A DNA stretch of 64,000 bases from UBA11855 sp035297385 (GCA_035297385.1 DATGZD010000070.1:3969-67968), one strand, 5' to 3'; counted from the stretch's first letter, positions 35,968 to 44,475 are shown. Notes: a model not told the origin generated them from the sequence alone. A program made the numbers and translations.

Positions 35968-36703
35968 TTTCCATCTGTCCCAATTTATCCAGAACTTTCT
36001 CTACTTCGCTTCGAATTTGATCTATACGTTGCTCGGCTTCTGTTTTACCACTTGGTTTATCAGTTTCAGGTTTCTTACGTTTTCTTGGTTTTGGTGCTTC
36101 ACCTGTTTCTTGTTCTTTAGTCTCTTCTGTTTCTTCCGTTTCTGCTTCCTCTATGTTCTTTTCCGGAATGACTGTTGGCATTTGAACTTTAATTTCCTTG
36201 AGTGGTTTCACATCAATTCTAGAACGAAGCTCTTCAACCTTGGTGTTTAATTCTCCAAAACGTTCACTAAATAATTTCATCAGGTCTTCTTGCATACCTT
36301 CAAGTTCATGTAATGCTACAATGGTTTCATCTTTTTCTATAGAAGTTTTTACGGTTGACATTCGTGCTTTGTAGGTTCCGGCTAAACGCTCACGTTCTTG
36401 TTCAGTGATTTTTCCTTCAGCATTCGCTTCATACAAATGTCTGATTGCGTCGCTAAGGATTTCTCTTTCTAACTCTAGAATTCGTAGTTCATCCTTAGCG
36501 TGTGAAGCATCACCAGTCGGAATGCTCTTGCTGACTCTAAACGGTAAGCCTTCAATCTTTGGGTTTATCTCTTTTTCAACATTTTTTTTGGGTTGCTTAG
36601 TTCGTCTTTGCGTCATCCCGAGAATCACAATGACGATAGCAACAATTATCACTGATAAGATTACTGCTAAAGTCGCTGGATCACCTAAGTCCCCGAACGC
36701 CAA
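35957..36703 (-). CDS. Membrane-anchored coiled-coil protein of unknown function
   Basis: A 248-residue protein. Residues 10-30 form one transmembrane helix (TLAVILSVIIVAIVIVILG). The rest is highly charged: a long helical coiled-coil region (about 68-165, rich in E, L and K), then a disordered Glu/Lys/Pro stretch (EETEETKEQETGEAPKPRKR) and a final helix. The charged part probably lies in the cytoplasm, given the basic residues after the helix. The start is TTG 36701-36703 with AGAGGA upstream and a TATA box at 36737-36750. The family is not recognised; co-transcription with rpiA may be only convenience. Confidence 0.7.
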   Translation of the reverse strand: MAFGDLGDPATLAVILSVIIVAIVIVILGMTQRRTKQPKKNVEKEINPKIEGLPFRVSKSIPTGDASHAKDELRILELEREILSDAIRHLYEANAEGKITEQERERLAGTYKARMSTVKTSIEKDETIVALHELEGMQEDLMKLFSERFGELNTKVEELRSRIDVKPLKEIKVQMPTVIPEKNIEEAETEETEETKEQETGEAPKPRKRKKPETDKPSGKTEAEQRIDQIRSEVEKVLDKLGQMEIES

Positions 36704-37003
36704 TTATATCCTCTGGTATCTTGATTGTCTACGATCCATATATAAAAATTAGCACATGATATGTTCAGATGCTATTCTACATGAGCACTATAAAGATCTC
36801 TGTTGATGATTCGAATATAAGTACCAAACGATAGGAGTTTCTTGCGATCTTAACATCACTAAGGTATGGTACTGCAATTTCTTATATACTCAAATTTGAT
36901 ACTTAAAAGAACGATTTTAGCTGTTCTACAGGCAATTCAGGTTCTTCTACGGCTCCACCATCTCATAACAGGTATGGAACAACCCTACACCCACAAGACA
37001 GTT
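36704..37003. other. Intergenic region
   Basis: 300 bases between the coiled-coil gene and hepT. Besides the TATA box above I see no gene; a short frame at 36866-37078 lacks any protein-like pattern and overlaps hepT. Confidence 0.4.
36737..36750 (-). promoter_or_regulatory. TATA box for the coiled-coil protein/rpiA operon
   Basis: The minus strand reads AATTTTTATATATGG, a good archaeal TATA box about 40 bases before TTG 36703, leaving a short leader that holds the AGAGGA ribosome site. Confidence 0.45.
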
Positions 37004-37339
37004 TTATGTTTTTTCCAGTATTTTATTTATTTGTCTTTTGAGCAGAGGAAGGTCTATTTTGATAGTCTCCCAGACTAAAGGAAGATCCACACCGAAATAC
37101 GCATGAATCAATCTATTACGCATGCCCATGATTTTTTTCCATTCAGCCTCAGGATGCTCTGCTTTCAATTTAGTACTCAAGTTCTTTGTTGCTTCACCGA
37201 TTATTTCTAGACCCCTCAAAACAGCGTACTGTTTCTCTTTGTTTAAGACGAAGTCTTTCTCTGAAACTTCCTTAACAAACTCCTGTATGTCAGAAATTGC
37301 ATCTAGGATGTGCCTTAAGTAAACTTCATCCTTCTCCAT
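37004..37339 (-). CDS. hepT: HepT-like HEPN ribonuclease toxin (DUF86)
   Basis: A 111-residue HEPN protein with the RX4HXY active-site motif RNRLIHAY at residues 74/79/81. HepT is an RNase toxin; in characterised pairs the MntA partner silences it by adding AMP to the motif tyrosine. All three motif residues are present, so it should be active. It overlaps mntA by 14 bases, with the antitoxin first, on the minus strand. The start is ATG 37337-37339. Confidence 0.88.
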   Translation of the reverse strand: MEKDEVYLRHILDAISDIQEFVKEVSEKDFVLNKEKQYAVLRGLEIIGEATKNLSTKLKAEHPEAEWKKIMGMRNRLIHAYFGVDLPLVWETIKIDLPLLKRQINKILEKT

Positions 37340-37655
37340 AGATGATGCACATCTCTTTCTTCACATTATCGGTTATGTATGGACTTATGCTGTTGAGGGT
37401 TCCTAAATCTACTTTCTTCCTAAAAGCCTTGCTTAGCTCGTCTTGTAATCCTATTAGATCTAGGAGTGTCTTGCGCTTTGTCGGATCAAATTTAATTACG
37501 ATGTCAACATCGCTTTTCTTATGTTGCTCCTTTCTAACATAGGACCCGAAAAGCGCCATGAAAATAACATCATTTTTTCTGCAGATTTCAGTCAGCTTTT
37601 CAGGCAATCCTTTTCGCCACAGCGTTCTGGGCAGCTTTTCGCTTTCAATCTCCAT
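37326..37655 (-). CDS. mntA: MntA-like minimal nucleotidyltransferase antitoxin
   Basis: A 109-residue minimal nucleotidyltransferase with an exact GSX10DXD motif: GSYV at residues 37-40 and DVD at 49-51. It transfers AMP to a tyrosine on HepT. The third carboxylate is probably the Asp in KVDLGTL near the C-terminus. The first 25 residues (KLPRTLWRKGLPEKL) form the usual lead helix. The start is ATG 37653-37655; no Shine-Dalgarno is evident. It forms a complete type VII pair with hepT. Confidence 0.87.
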   Translation of the reverse strand: MEIESEKLPRTLWRKGLPEKLTEICRKNDVIFMALFGSYVRKEQHKKSDVDIVIKFDPTKRKTLLDLIGLQDELSKAFRKKVDLGTLNSISPYITDNVKKEMCIIYGEG

Positions 37656-37701
37656 GATTCAATACTAAAGAACCTTCTAACTTAAGCTTTTCCAGCATAA
37701 T

Positions 37702-38037
37702 ATGGCAACGCTAAATCCAAATAATCCTTATAAAGTCAAGAAAGCTATGTTATCGATTATGTATGAGAAGATACCTCTTCCAATTCTAATAACTAAAGAA
37801 GGAAAATGGTTTATTGCTTCATGCCCAATCTTAGATGTCGCTACGCAAGGGAGAACAGAAAAAGAAGTAAAACAAAATATGGCTGAACTTATAAACGAAT
37901 ATTTAAGTGATCCAGATACGACAAAGCCTTCTTTAGATGACTTAATGTCTTTTTCTTTGACGAATATTCCAGTAAAAATACCTGAGAGTGTTGCACACGA
38001 CAAAGCTCTAACCGTTACTTCAGCGAAAAGTGATTGA
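37702..38037 (+). CDS. HicB-like antitoxin-type protein, orphan
   Basis: A 111-residue protein whose central part (LPILITKEGKWFIASCPIL, then ATQGRTEKEVKQNMAELINEYL) is the partial RNase H-like HicB fold. HicB proteins bind the HicA RNase and repress their own operon, but no hicA-like dsRNA-binding gene is adjacent on either side, so it may be a solo HicB-fold protein. No DNA-binding tail is evident. It faces away from mntA (46 bases apart) and its stop overlaps the end of the secreted-protein gene on the other strand by 18 bases. Confidence 0.7.
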   Translation: MATLNPNNPYKVKKAMLSIMYEKIPLPILITKEGKWFIASCPILDVATQGRTEKEVKQNMAELINEYLSDPDTTKPSLDDLMSFSLTNIPVKIPESVAHDKALTVTSAKSD

Positions 38038-38703
38038 AATCGCGCGCGCTATTACCTGATTATAGATCATACCACCGTCCCAATATATTCGAAAGTATCT
38101 ATCGTATGGATCATTGCCTCTAGAAATGTCCAGTCGGAAAACATAGAATTCAGGGTATATCGACGGAGACGTTTCTATCTGGTATCGTATCCTTGAATGC
38201 TCCAACTGTGGGAACCAATGACCGTTTTTGGTTATTGGCAAAGGTTCCGCTGGAGGTCGACTATAATTCCATGAATCAATGATAAAATCACCGTCATTTG
38301 TATTTGAATTTACCTTATCGTCTGCACTTAGTTGATTGCTTTTTGGTGGAGTGAAAGAGATAACGCTTTCATTAATGAAGAGGATTTTGTTTGCTGTTCC
38401 ATTTAGGTCCGGCAGTATTTGTTGTGATTCTCTTTCGTTGTAGTCAAGGTCTCTTTTCATGTTTGGATCAATTATTGTGTTGTTTAATGAAAGATCGGTA
38501 GTCTTGTTTACAAGGTATTGAAGCGTCGTCTCAGAATACTCTTGATGAACTCCTTGTGACAGTGCTTCATCAGATTCTTTTGGATTTTCAGCAATGTCTG
38601 CCACCGAGTTTGTTCCAGTTGTTGCTACTGAATTTAGAGTTACAAAAGTTGCACTAATTAGGATAATCAAAAGACATAAGGGTAATAGTTTTTTTGTTTT
38701 CAT
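38020..38703 (-). CDS. Secreted or lipid-facing protein of unknown function
   Basis: A 227-residue protein with a signal peptide (MKTKKLLPLCLLIILISATF) and an extracellular-type body rich in N, S and T, with several N-glycosylation sequons (NKT, NGT, NES, NYS). I chose the ATG at 38701-38703, with AAGGAG about ten bases upstream; a start at 38748 would put a charged tail before the signal. The last nine residues are read through and beyond a CG repeat at 38041-38052 into the end of the HicB-like gene, so the C-terminus may be truncated or replaced. A second copy of the CG repeat lies at 38817-38828. Confidence 0.6.
   Translation of the reverse strand: MKTKKLLPLCLLIILISATFVTLNSVATTGTNSVADIAENPKESDEALSQGVHQEYSETTLQYLVNKTTDLSLNNTIIDPNMKRDLDYNERESQQILPDLNGTANKILFINESVISFTPPKSNQLSADDKVNSNTNDGDFIIDSWNYSRPPAEPLPITKNGHWFPQLEHSRIRYQIETSPSIYPEFYVFRLDISRGNDPYDRYFRIYWDGGMIYNQVIARAISITFR
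38041..38052. repeat. CG-rich 12-mer, copy 1 of a direct repeat
   Basis: CGCGCGCGCTAT, repeated in the same orientation at 38817-38828. The two copies bracket the secreted-protein gene. Such a run is unusual in this AT-rich DNA. Confidence 0.5.
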
Positions 38704-38816
38704 TTTCTCTTTTTTCTCCTTTTTGGTAAGGTTAGATATGTAAGACAATTATTTAGTTCTGCACTTTAGGACACTTGTACAAAACTTTAGGACAGCCCAA
38801 TAATTGATAAAAAACG

Positions 38817-38828
38817 CGCGCGCGCTAT
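38817..38828. repeat. CG-rich 12-mer, copy 2 of a direct repeat
   Basis: CGCGCGCGCTAT, preceded by one more CG pair, 776 bases from copy 1 and upstream of the secreted-protein gene. Confidence 0.5.
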
Positions 38829-39126
38829 AAATCCAATTCAATTGATTTTCATTGAAGAATGATAGAGATGTCCAGAAAAAAGAAATCTTTTTCCTAGTTT
38901 GACGATTACATTTCAATAAGAAGTAGGACGAGCTGAATTTTCAAAGTGTCCTTCTTCTAATTAAATCTTAGAAAATCGATCCAAACACATGTTATGCTTT
39001 TATAAGGTTCTCATCAAAAAAAGAAGCAAGAAACATATGTATTTTCTACCAGAAAAACTAAACAGGATCAAAACTAAAAGAAGAAATTGTTCTGAAAGAA
39101 TCATTGTTTTTTTCTTCTTAACATGA

Positions 39127-39163
39127 AGTTGTTGTTCGGGTTTGTAGTGTTTGTACAACAACT
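39127..39163. repeat. Inverted repeat / potential RNA hairpin
   Basis: Perfect nine-base arms AGTTGTTGT (39127-39135) and ACAACAACT (39155-39163) with a 19-base loop, in the gene-poor region. It could be part of a small RNA or a terminator-like structure. Confidence 0.4.
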
Positions 39164-39556
39164 ACTTAGTTATGAACCTCCAAAAAAAGATAGAGTGTCC
39201 AAAAAGAGAAGGGAAAATTCTTCTAAACGCTTTTCGACGTGATTAGAAGCTATGTTAGTTGTTATCGACGCTAACTTTTATCTGGGTTTGCCAAAGAAAC
39301 AGAGGTCGGGTGTTTTCCTAGTAATACCAAAGCTATCAATTACGCAGTCATTGTGCCAATTATTAATGCAATCCAAATTGAGACGGCGTTGCAGTAGTGG
39401 AAGTAGAAGCGATGAATAGGCGACTTGTCTTATGCTTGGCAGCTCAAAAGGAGAGCCTGCTTGCTCAAATAATGGACTTCATGATTTTTCGATAGAACAT
39501 AGAAAGGTAAATTTCAAATATAACTCAACTAATCACATCACAGAAGGATATGCATC

Positions 39557-40621
39557 ATGAGTGAGAAGTACTTTAAGAAGAAACTTGAACCCATTAAAGT
39601 TAAGCAGAAAAGTGTTAATCAGCTACTGACTGAGATGGGTCGGACTGCTTATCAAGGGCGTAAACTTGGGGAAGCGGTTGATGTTTGGGAAAATATGGTT
39701 AAGGATAAGGACTTAACGATTGTGATGGGTTATGCAGGCTCAATGAGTACTGCTGGTCAATGGACTATAGTTAATTGGTTAATACAAAACCGGTTTATCG
39801 ATGTCCTCGTTAGCACAGGTGCGAATGTGTCGGAAGATATTGTTGATGCTATGGGCTTAGGCTATTGGCAGGGTAGTCACATGGTAGACGATGAAGAGTT
39901 GCTTAAGAATGATGTTAACAGGTATTATGATGTTTTTGGAAAAGAAACTGATTATCGCAAGATGGAAGAATTAGTTACAGATTTTGTAATGACATTGAAA
40001 ACAGACTTTCAATACACATCAGCAGAATTTTTCTATGAACTAGGCAAATTCTTGAGTAATAAGAAGATTCCTGCTATAGCAGCAACAGCTTACGAAAATA
40101 AAGTTCCTATTTTCAGCCCTGCGATGGTTGACAGTGCATATGGTGAAACTTTTCTTATGGCAAAAAACAAAGGCCATAATGTTGTTTTAGATTCAGTTAA
40201 AGAGTTTGATCAATTCGTTAGTATAGGCACCAAAACGAAAGATGTTGCAGTCGTTTATGTTGGCGGTGGCGTTCCTAAAGACCTAACACAACTCATTGCC
40301 ATATCTGTATCGCCTCAAACAAATGATGAAGGTGTGCCAGGTAGAGATGGACACTTACGAAAAGGCTTACAAGAGTACTATTATCCACATAAATATGCTA
40401 TTCAAATCACAACTGATGCACCACAATGGGGTGGTTTAAGTGGTTGCACGTTAGAAGAAGCTATCAGTTGGGGTAAGATTAACAGTCAAACTGGAACTCG
40501 AGCCGTCGTATACTGTGACGCAACGATTGCATTACCACTTATTACTCACGCGCTATGTGAGCGGGTACCACGAAAACGAAAAGGATCAGATATGTCCTGG
40601 CTCTTTAGCGCTATGACTTAG
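39557..40621 (+). CDS. Deoxyhypusine synthase-family protein, divergent (bacterial-like) paralogue
   Basis: A 354-residue DHS-fold protein. It keeps the NAD-site motif STGANVSED and the lysine of SWGKI (K307) that forms the enzyme-substrate imine in DHS. However, it has GGGVPKDLTQ where true DHS has GGGxxKHH, so the catalytic histidine is missing. It also has TTDAPQWGGLSGCTLEE where DHS has TADEWDGSLSGARP. These features match the DHS-like group of bacteria, some of which make homospermidine or related polyamines. It converges with, and overlaps by 11 bases, the canonical DHS gene. The start is ATG 39557 with GAAGGA upstream. Confidence 0.85.
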   Translation: MSEKYFKKKLEPIKVKQKSVNQLLTEMGRTAYQGRKLGEAVDVWENMVKDKDLTIVMGYAGSMSTAGQWTIVNWLIQNRFIDVLVSTGANVSEDIVDAMGLGYWQGSHMVDDEELLKNDVNRYYDVFGKETDYRKMEELVTDFVMTLKTDFQYTSAEFFYELGKFLSNKKIPAIAATAYENKVPIFSPAMVDSAYGETFLMAKNKGHNVVLDSVKEFDQFVSIGTKTKDVAVVYVGGGVPKDLTQLIAISVSPQTNDEGVPGRDGHLRKGLQEYYYPHKYAIQITTDAPQWGGLSGCTLEEAISWGKINSQTGTRAVVYCDATIALPLITHALCERVPRKRKGSDMSWLFSAMT

Positions 40622-41549
40622 CTAATCTTGAAACAAGTGAACTCATCATTAACGGCAAAATTAACGACGCATCACCCTCAACCATTATCCTTTTTGCTTC
40701 AGGGTTAATTTTTCCCCAAGATACGGCTTCACGAGGTCGTGCGCCGCTTAAACTTCCATCCCATTCATCTGCAGTACTTATATAGACTACGTAGTCTAAG
40801 CCGTCTCGGAATTGATTCCACCAGATGACATGATGTTTTGAGATGCCGCCACCGACAATTAATGCACCAGTTTTTCTTGCATCATAAACGATGTTATTTA
40901 GTTCACCTGAGTCCTTGAGTAGGTTAAGACGAAAATCATGGTCTTGACTGAATAACCAAGTTTGATAGCCAACTGCTCCGTCAGCAATACCAGGCACAAA
41001 AACAGGTATACCATGCTTTGCTGCCCAATAGAGGATTGATGTGTCGTTGCAGCATCGTAAGCCTATCTCACGTACGTATTGACTGGGTGAAAGATCCCGT
41101 TTCCCTTCACTATACAATTCTTGTAGTAATGCTTGAATTTTTTGTTCAATTATAGTACCATAACTATCGTTTGGAACTAACACGTTTCCTAAACGGTTTA
41201 TACCTTCTTCACGTAGCTTAGCATCATTCATTATGAATGATCCACGATAATAATGTCTCCAGCATCTCGCCAAATCATGGTCTATAGTGCCACAGGTAGT
41301 GATGATTACGTCGATGAGACGGCGTTTCACAAGTTCCTTGAAGACACCTCTTGTTCCTGTAGCAACAAGATTGCCTGTAAAGGATAAGAATTTAACACAA
41401 CCCTCTGTTTTGATCATTTTTTCGAGGATGTGTACGCCAACAGCAGTTTTTCCAGCAGTAAATCCCCATGCTTTCTCCATCTGCTCGATTAATTCATCTA
41501 TTTTCATATCATCTGAAAATATGTAATCTCTGACTGGCTCTTTCTGCAA
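40611..41549 (-). CDS. dys: Deoxyhypusine synthase
   Basis: It transfers the aminobutyl group of spermidine to a lysine of initiation factor aIF5A. The 312 residues show FTGNLVATGTRGVF, TTCGTIDHDLARCW, VGGGISKHHVIWWNQFRDG with the catalytic His, TADEWDGSLSGARPREA and the reactive lysine in SWGKI (K280). It is the canonical archaeal form. The start is TTG 41547-41549 with GAGGG about ten bases upstream. It ends tail to tail with the divergent DHS paralogue. Confidence 0.95.
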   Translation of the reverse strand: MQKEPVRDYIFSDDMKIDELIEQMEKAWGFTAGKTAVGVHILEKMIKTEGCVKFLSFTGNLVATGTRGVFKELVKRRLIDVIITTCGTIDHDLARCWRHYYRGSFIMNDAKLREEGINRLGNVLVPNDSYGTIIEQKIQALLQELYSEGKRDLSPSQYVREIGLRCCNDTSILYWAAKHGIPVFVPGIADGAVGYQTWLFSQDHDFRLNLLKDSGELNNIVYDARKTGALIVGGGISKHHVIWWNQFRDGLDYVVYISTADEWDGSLSGARPREAVSWGKINPEAKRIMVEGDASLILPLMMSSLVSRLAKS

Positions 41550-41680
41550 AATGTTTCCCTCAATATGTAATCGTGATATTGATGAACAGGTTTATTTGCG
41601 TTTTTGGAAAAAGAAGAATCCTATTATAAAAAGATAGATAAACGCGAGATGTAATATTTCCAGAAAACCAAGGGAAACTA

Positions 41681-42898
41681 ATGAAGTATGTGCTCGTCGT
41701 CGGGGATGGAATGGCAGATTATCCGGTGCCAGAATTGAACGGTAAAACACCCCTGCAAGTTGCATTTAAACCTAATATGGATTCGATTGCAGCAAACGGT
41801 CGGAGCGGTCTTTTAAAGACTGTGCCTAATGGTATGAATTCAGGTTCTGATACTGCAATTCTTTCAGTGTTAGGTTATGAACCTGATCGACTTTTAGTTG
41901 GACGAGGTGCTTTGGAAGCTGCCGCTAGAGGGATTAAGCTTAGAAAAAATGATGTTGCCTTCAGATGTAACCTCATTACAGAAGAAAATGGCTTGTTAAT
42001 GGATTATTCTGCTGGGCATATCACGACAAAAGAAGCAGAACCGTTGATAGCGGCTGTACAAAAAGCATTCGGGAAGCCTGGCGAAATAGAATTTTTCTCA
42101 GGATTAGACTATAGACACTTTTTAGTTATGCATAACTTTCCAAGTTCAAAACTTATCGAATGCTGGCCACCACACGATGTAACTGGAGCTGAAATTAACA
42201 GTGTTTTACCCAAATCTAAGTCAGAAAAAGTAGACAAACAGACTCTAGTCCTAAGGAAAATGATTCTTGAATCAAAAATGATTTTGCAGAATCATCCAAT
42301 CAATATTGCTAGAAGAAAAGCTGGTAAAAGACCTGGGAACATGATTTGGTTCTGGGGTGGAGGCGAAGAGCCCTTAATGAAGACATTCAAAGAGAAGTAT
42401 GGCTTGAAAGCTGGGGTTGTATCAGCAGTGGATTTGGTGAAGGGCATCGGAATTTACGCGGGAATGCAGGTTATTAATGTTCCCGGAGCGACTGGAATGT
42501 ATGATACAAATTTTGAGGGCAAAGCTAAAGCGGCATTGGAAGCGTTAGAAGAGAATGATTTAGTTTTTCTACATGTTGAAGCACCTGATGAAGCGGGACA
42601 TGAACGTGATTATATAAAGAAAGTTAAAGCCATCGAAGATTTAGATAACAGAATGTTGGGAAAACTTTTAAAAGGTCTAAAACAGCCCTATGCCATTGCG
42701 GTTTTGCCGGATCATCCAACTCCTATAACTGTGGGTACTCATACACGTGATCCTGTGCCGTTTGCGATTCAATCACCGTTCCTAACTGCAGATTGTACGA
42801 AAAAGTTTGATGAAATCTCGGCAAAAAGTGGTGGATTTGGTTTAGTCGAGAAGGATTCTTTAGTATCACTTCTTATTGCCTCTGGAAAAGCTAAGTAG
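41681..42898 (+). CDS. apgM: 2,3-bisphosphoglycerate-independent phosphoglycerate mutase, archaeal type
   Basis: It interconverts 3- and 2-phosphoglycerate in glycolysis/gluconeogenesis. The 405-residue protein is of the alkaline phosphatase superfamily: VVGDGMADYP binds metal, NSGSDTAILSVLGY carries the phospho-acceptor serine (about S56), HVEAPDEAGHERD and LPDHPTPITVGTHTRDPVPF supply further metal ligands. The TATA-like TTATAAAA at about 41624 and GGGAAAC precede ATG 41681. It is not part of an operon. Confidence 0.95.
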   Translation: MKYVLVVGDGMADYPVPELNGKTPLQVAFKPNMDSIAANGRSGLLKTVPNGMNSGSDTAILSVLGYEPDRLLVGRGALEAAARGIKLRKNDVAFRCNLITEENGLLMDYSAGHITTKEAEPLIAAVQKAFGKPGEIEFFSGLDYRHFLVMHNFPSSKLIECWPPHDVTGAEINSVLPKSKSEKVDKQTLVLRKMILESKMILQNHPINIARRKAGKRPGNMIWFWGGGEEPLMKTFKEKYGLKAGVVSAVDLVKGIGIYAGMQVINVPGATGMYDTNFEGKAKAALEALEENDLVFLHVEAPDEAGHERDYIKKVKAIEDLDNRMLGKLLKGLKQPYAIAVLPDHPTPITVGTHTRDPVPFAIQSPFLTADCTKKFDEISAKSGGFGLVEKDSLVSLLIASGKAK

Positions 42899-42911
42899 CA
42901 AATTATATTGT

Positions 42912-43790
42912 CTATTCGGTTAGGTAACTGATTATCTTGTCATACAGATCTTTGTCTCGTAAGTCTTCGTAGCCTGCATAGATACTTGGGTTATCGTTTA
43001 TTTCTACGACAAGGAATTCCCCATTAATTTCTTTTATATCAACACCATAGAGCCCTTTACCTACAACTCTGCATGCTCTTAAGGCTACGTCTCTAACTCG
43101 CATAGGAGTGTTAGTTTTCTTCATTGAGACAGTTCTGCCCCAAATGACTGTTGGTTTGCCCCGCAGTTTAGCACCATGTTTCCATCGTCCTTTTGGGATC
43201 ATATATTTGCATGTGTAAAGAACCTGATCATTGAGTACGCCAACTCGCCAATCAAATTGTGTTGGACAGAATTGTTGTATTGCGATAATATCGGATTTTT
43301 TAAAGTACCGTTTTGCAATATCACGAAAACTAGTCTCACAAGCTGCTTTTTCGACATAGCGACTGAAGCTTGTGTACGGTGCTTTAATGACGACTGGTTT
43401 GCCCAAGATATCAAAGATTTCGGCAATTCGTTTATGATGTAATTCTTCTCTATTGAGGAACATCGTAGGAATATGAGGCACATTGTATTTTTCTAAGAGG
43501 GAGTATTGATGAATTTTGTTTGCACAGATTTGGATACTGTCTGGATCATCGATTACTCTTAAGCCAAGCTCCCAGGCTGTCTTGGAAACAATGTATGATG
43601 TATAGAGTGGATCTGTCGTTGCGCGGATGAATACAGCATTGTATTTTGGAATGTTGGGTATGTCTTCTCTGAAGAGAAAATGGAATTCTTGACCTTGCTG
43701 TTCTGCTGCATTTTTGAAGTTCTGAAGTGCGGCTTCTTCTCTTGGATCAGAGAAATTATATTTTTCAACGAAACAGGCTATTTTAGCCAC
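42912..43790 (-). CDS. RimK-like ATP-grasp ligase, partner of the RLAN protein
   Basis: A 292-residue ATP-grasp enzyme of the RimK/glutathione-synthase type. The core has DDPDSIQICANKIHQYSLLE, KPVVIKAPYTSFSRYVEKA, IAIQQFCPTQFDWRVGVLND and the Mg-binding end FLVVEINDNPSIYAGYEDL. It should join an amine to a carboxylate on a peptide, protein or small molecule. I chose the GTG at 43788-43790, because AAGGTGA lies eight bases upstream; a GTG four codons earlier overlaps that site. It overlaps the RLAN gene by eight bases, which indicates coupled translation. In most known cases RLAN and ATP-grasp domains are in one protein. Confidence 0.82.
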   Translation of the reverse strand: MAKIACFVEKYNFSDPREEAALQNFKNAAEQQGQEFHFLFREDIPNIPKYNAVFIRATTDPLYTSYIVSKTAWELGLRVIDDPDSIQICANKIHQYSLLEKYNVPHIPTMFLNREELHHKRIAEIFDILGKPVVIKAPYTSFSRYVEKAACETSFRDIAKRYFKKSDIIAIQQFCPTQFDWRVGVLNDQVLYTCKYMIPKGRWKHGAKLRGKPTVIWGRTVSMKKTNTPMRVRDVALRACRVVGKGLYGVDIKEINGEFLVVEINDNPSIYAGYEDLRDKDLYDKIISYLTE

Positions 43791-44475
43791 TAATGTTTTC
43801 ACCTTGCTCGGAGAGGAGCAAAACTTCTTGCGAAATTGTTGCTATATCATCTGGAGTTAACTCTTTCTCTTCGATAAGTTGCAAGCCGGAGAGGTAAGCT
43901 TTTCCTCGAATTTTTTGAATATGCAGCTTGCATATAGGAATTCTGAAGAGTTTGAAGACTTTTTCTGTAATGTCCTGCGCTTCTGGATCGTCAGGGCATT
44001 TACCGAAGAGCGATTTGACAGTGCAGATTTCGCCTTTGAGAGGTTGAGCGCATACAGCGAATTTATAATTCATGCCCAGACTTTTCACAGCCCTGTATAA
44101 TGCGGTCTTGTTGTTAGCTACCCTGTAACCCTCATGAATAAAGGGATTAACAGCATAAACAATGACTGGAAAACCAAGTTCAACACTTATTTTCTTGACA
44201 GAATCGGTCACAAGGAAAGATAATGTAGGAATACTTGCTCGTGCAGCGCGTAGTAGTAGAATAGGAATTCGGCTAGAGTCGATGATGTTTTCGCTTGATG
44301 GAATAACTTGATTACCAAGAATTTCAGCATGCAATGATACATAATAGCCTGTCTTCATATACCGATAATCATTGCCTAAATTGAGAGTAAAACCTCTTAA
44401 CGATGATACAAGAAACCTTGCAGGCTTCAACACAGGAAACCTATTAGTTAGGTCGAAATTTGAGACGACCAACAT
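43783..44475 (-). CDS. RLAN domain protein (RimK-like ligase N-terminal type), separate gene
   Basis: A 230-residue protein. The stretch DYRYMKTGYYVSLHAEILG, then VIPSSENIIDSS, is typical of the RLAN domain, normally the N-terminal half of RimK-like ATP-grasp ligases. The rest (residues 120-200, with FGKCPDDPEAQ) resembles the same family. No ATP-grasp core is present here; that is supplied by the overlapping downstream gene. The start is ATG 44473-44475. The pair is probably an enzyme complex acting on an unidentified peptide or amino-acid substrate. Confidence 0.7.
   Translation of the reverse strand: MLVVSNFDLTNRFPVLKPARFLVSSLRGFTLNLGNDYRYMKTGYYVSLHAEILGNQVIPSSENIIDSSRIPILLLRAARASIPTLSFLVTDSVKKISVELGFPVIVYAVNPFIHEGYRVANNKTALYRAVKSLGMNYKFAVCAQPLKGEICTVKSLFGKCPDDPEAQDITEKVFKLFRIPICKLHIQKIRGKAYLSGLQLIEEKELTPDDIATISQEVLLLSEQGENISG

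Larger units (their letters stand above)
38704..39556. other. Long gene-poor region, possible decayed DNA
   Basis: About 850 bases without an intact gene. It holds the second CG repeat, a direct repeat ACTTTAGGAC (38763-38772 and 38784-38793), several TGTCC/GGACA motifs (near 38770, 38791, 38868, 38949 and 39196), and a hairpin at 39127-39163. At 39252-39419 a 55-codon frame opens MLVVIDANFYLGLPKK. In a neighbouring frame, 39280-39385 also reads protein-like (GFAKETEVGCFPSNTKAINY), followed by another short frame to 39510. This patchwork suggests a frameshifted relic, or a non-coding RNA locus. Confidence 0.4.

Noticed and set aside
36866..37078. A 70-codon plus-strand frame in the gap before hepT
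   Set aside because: Its 3' half is antisense to hepT and the sequence is hydrophobic without pattern; no ribosome site.
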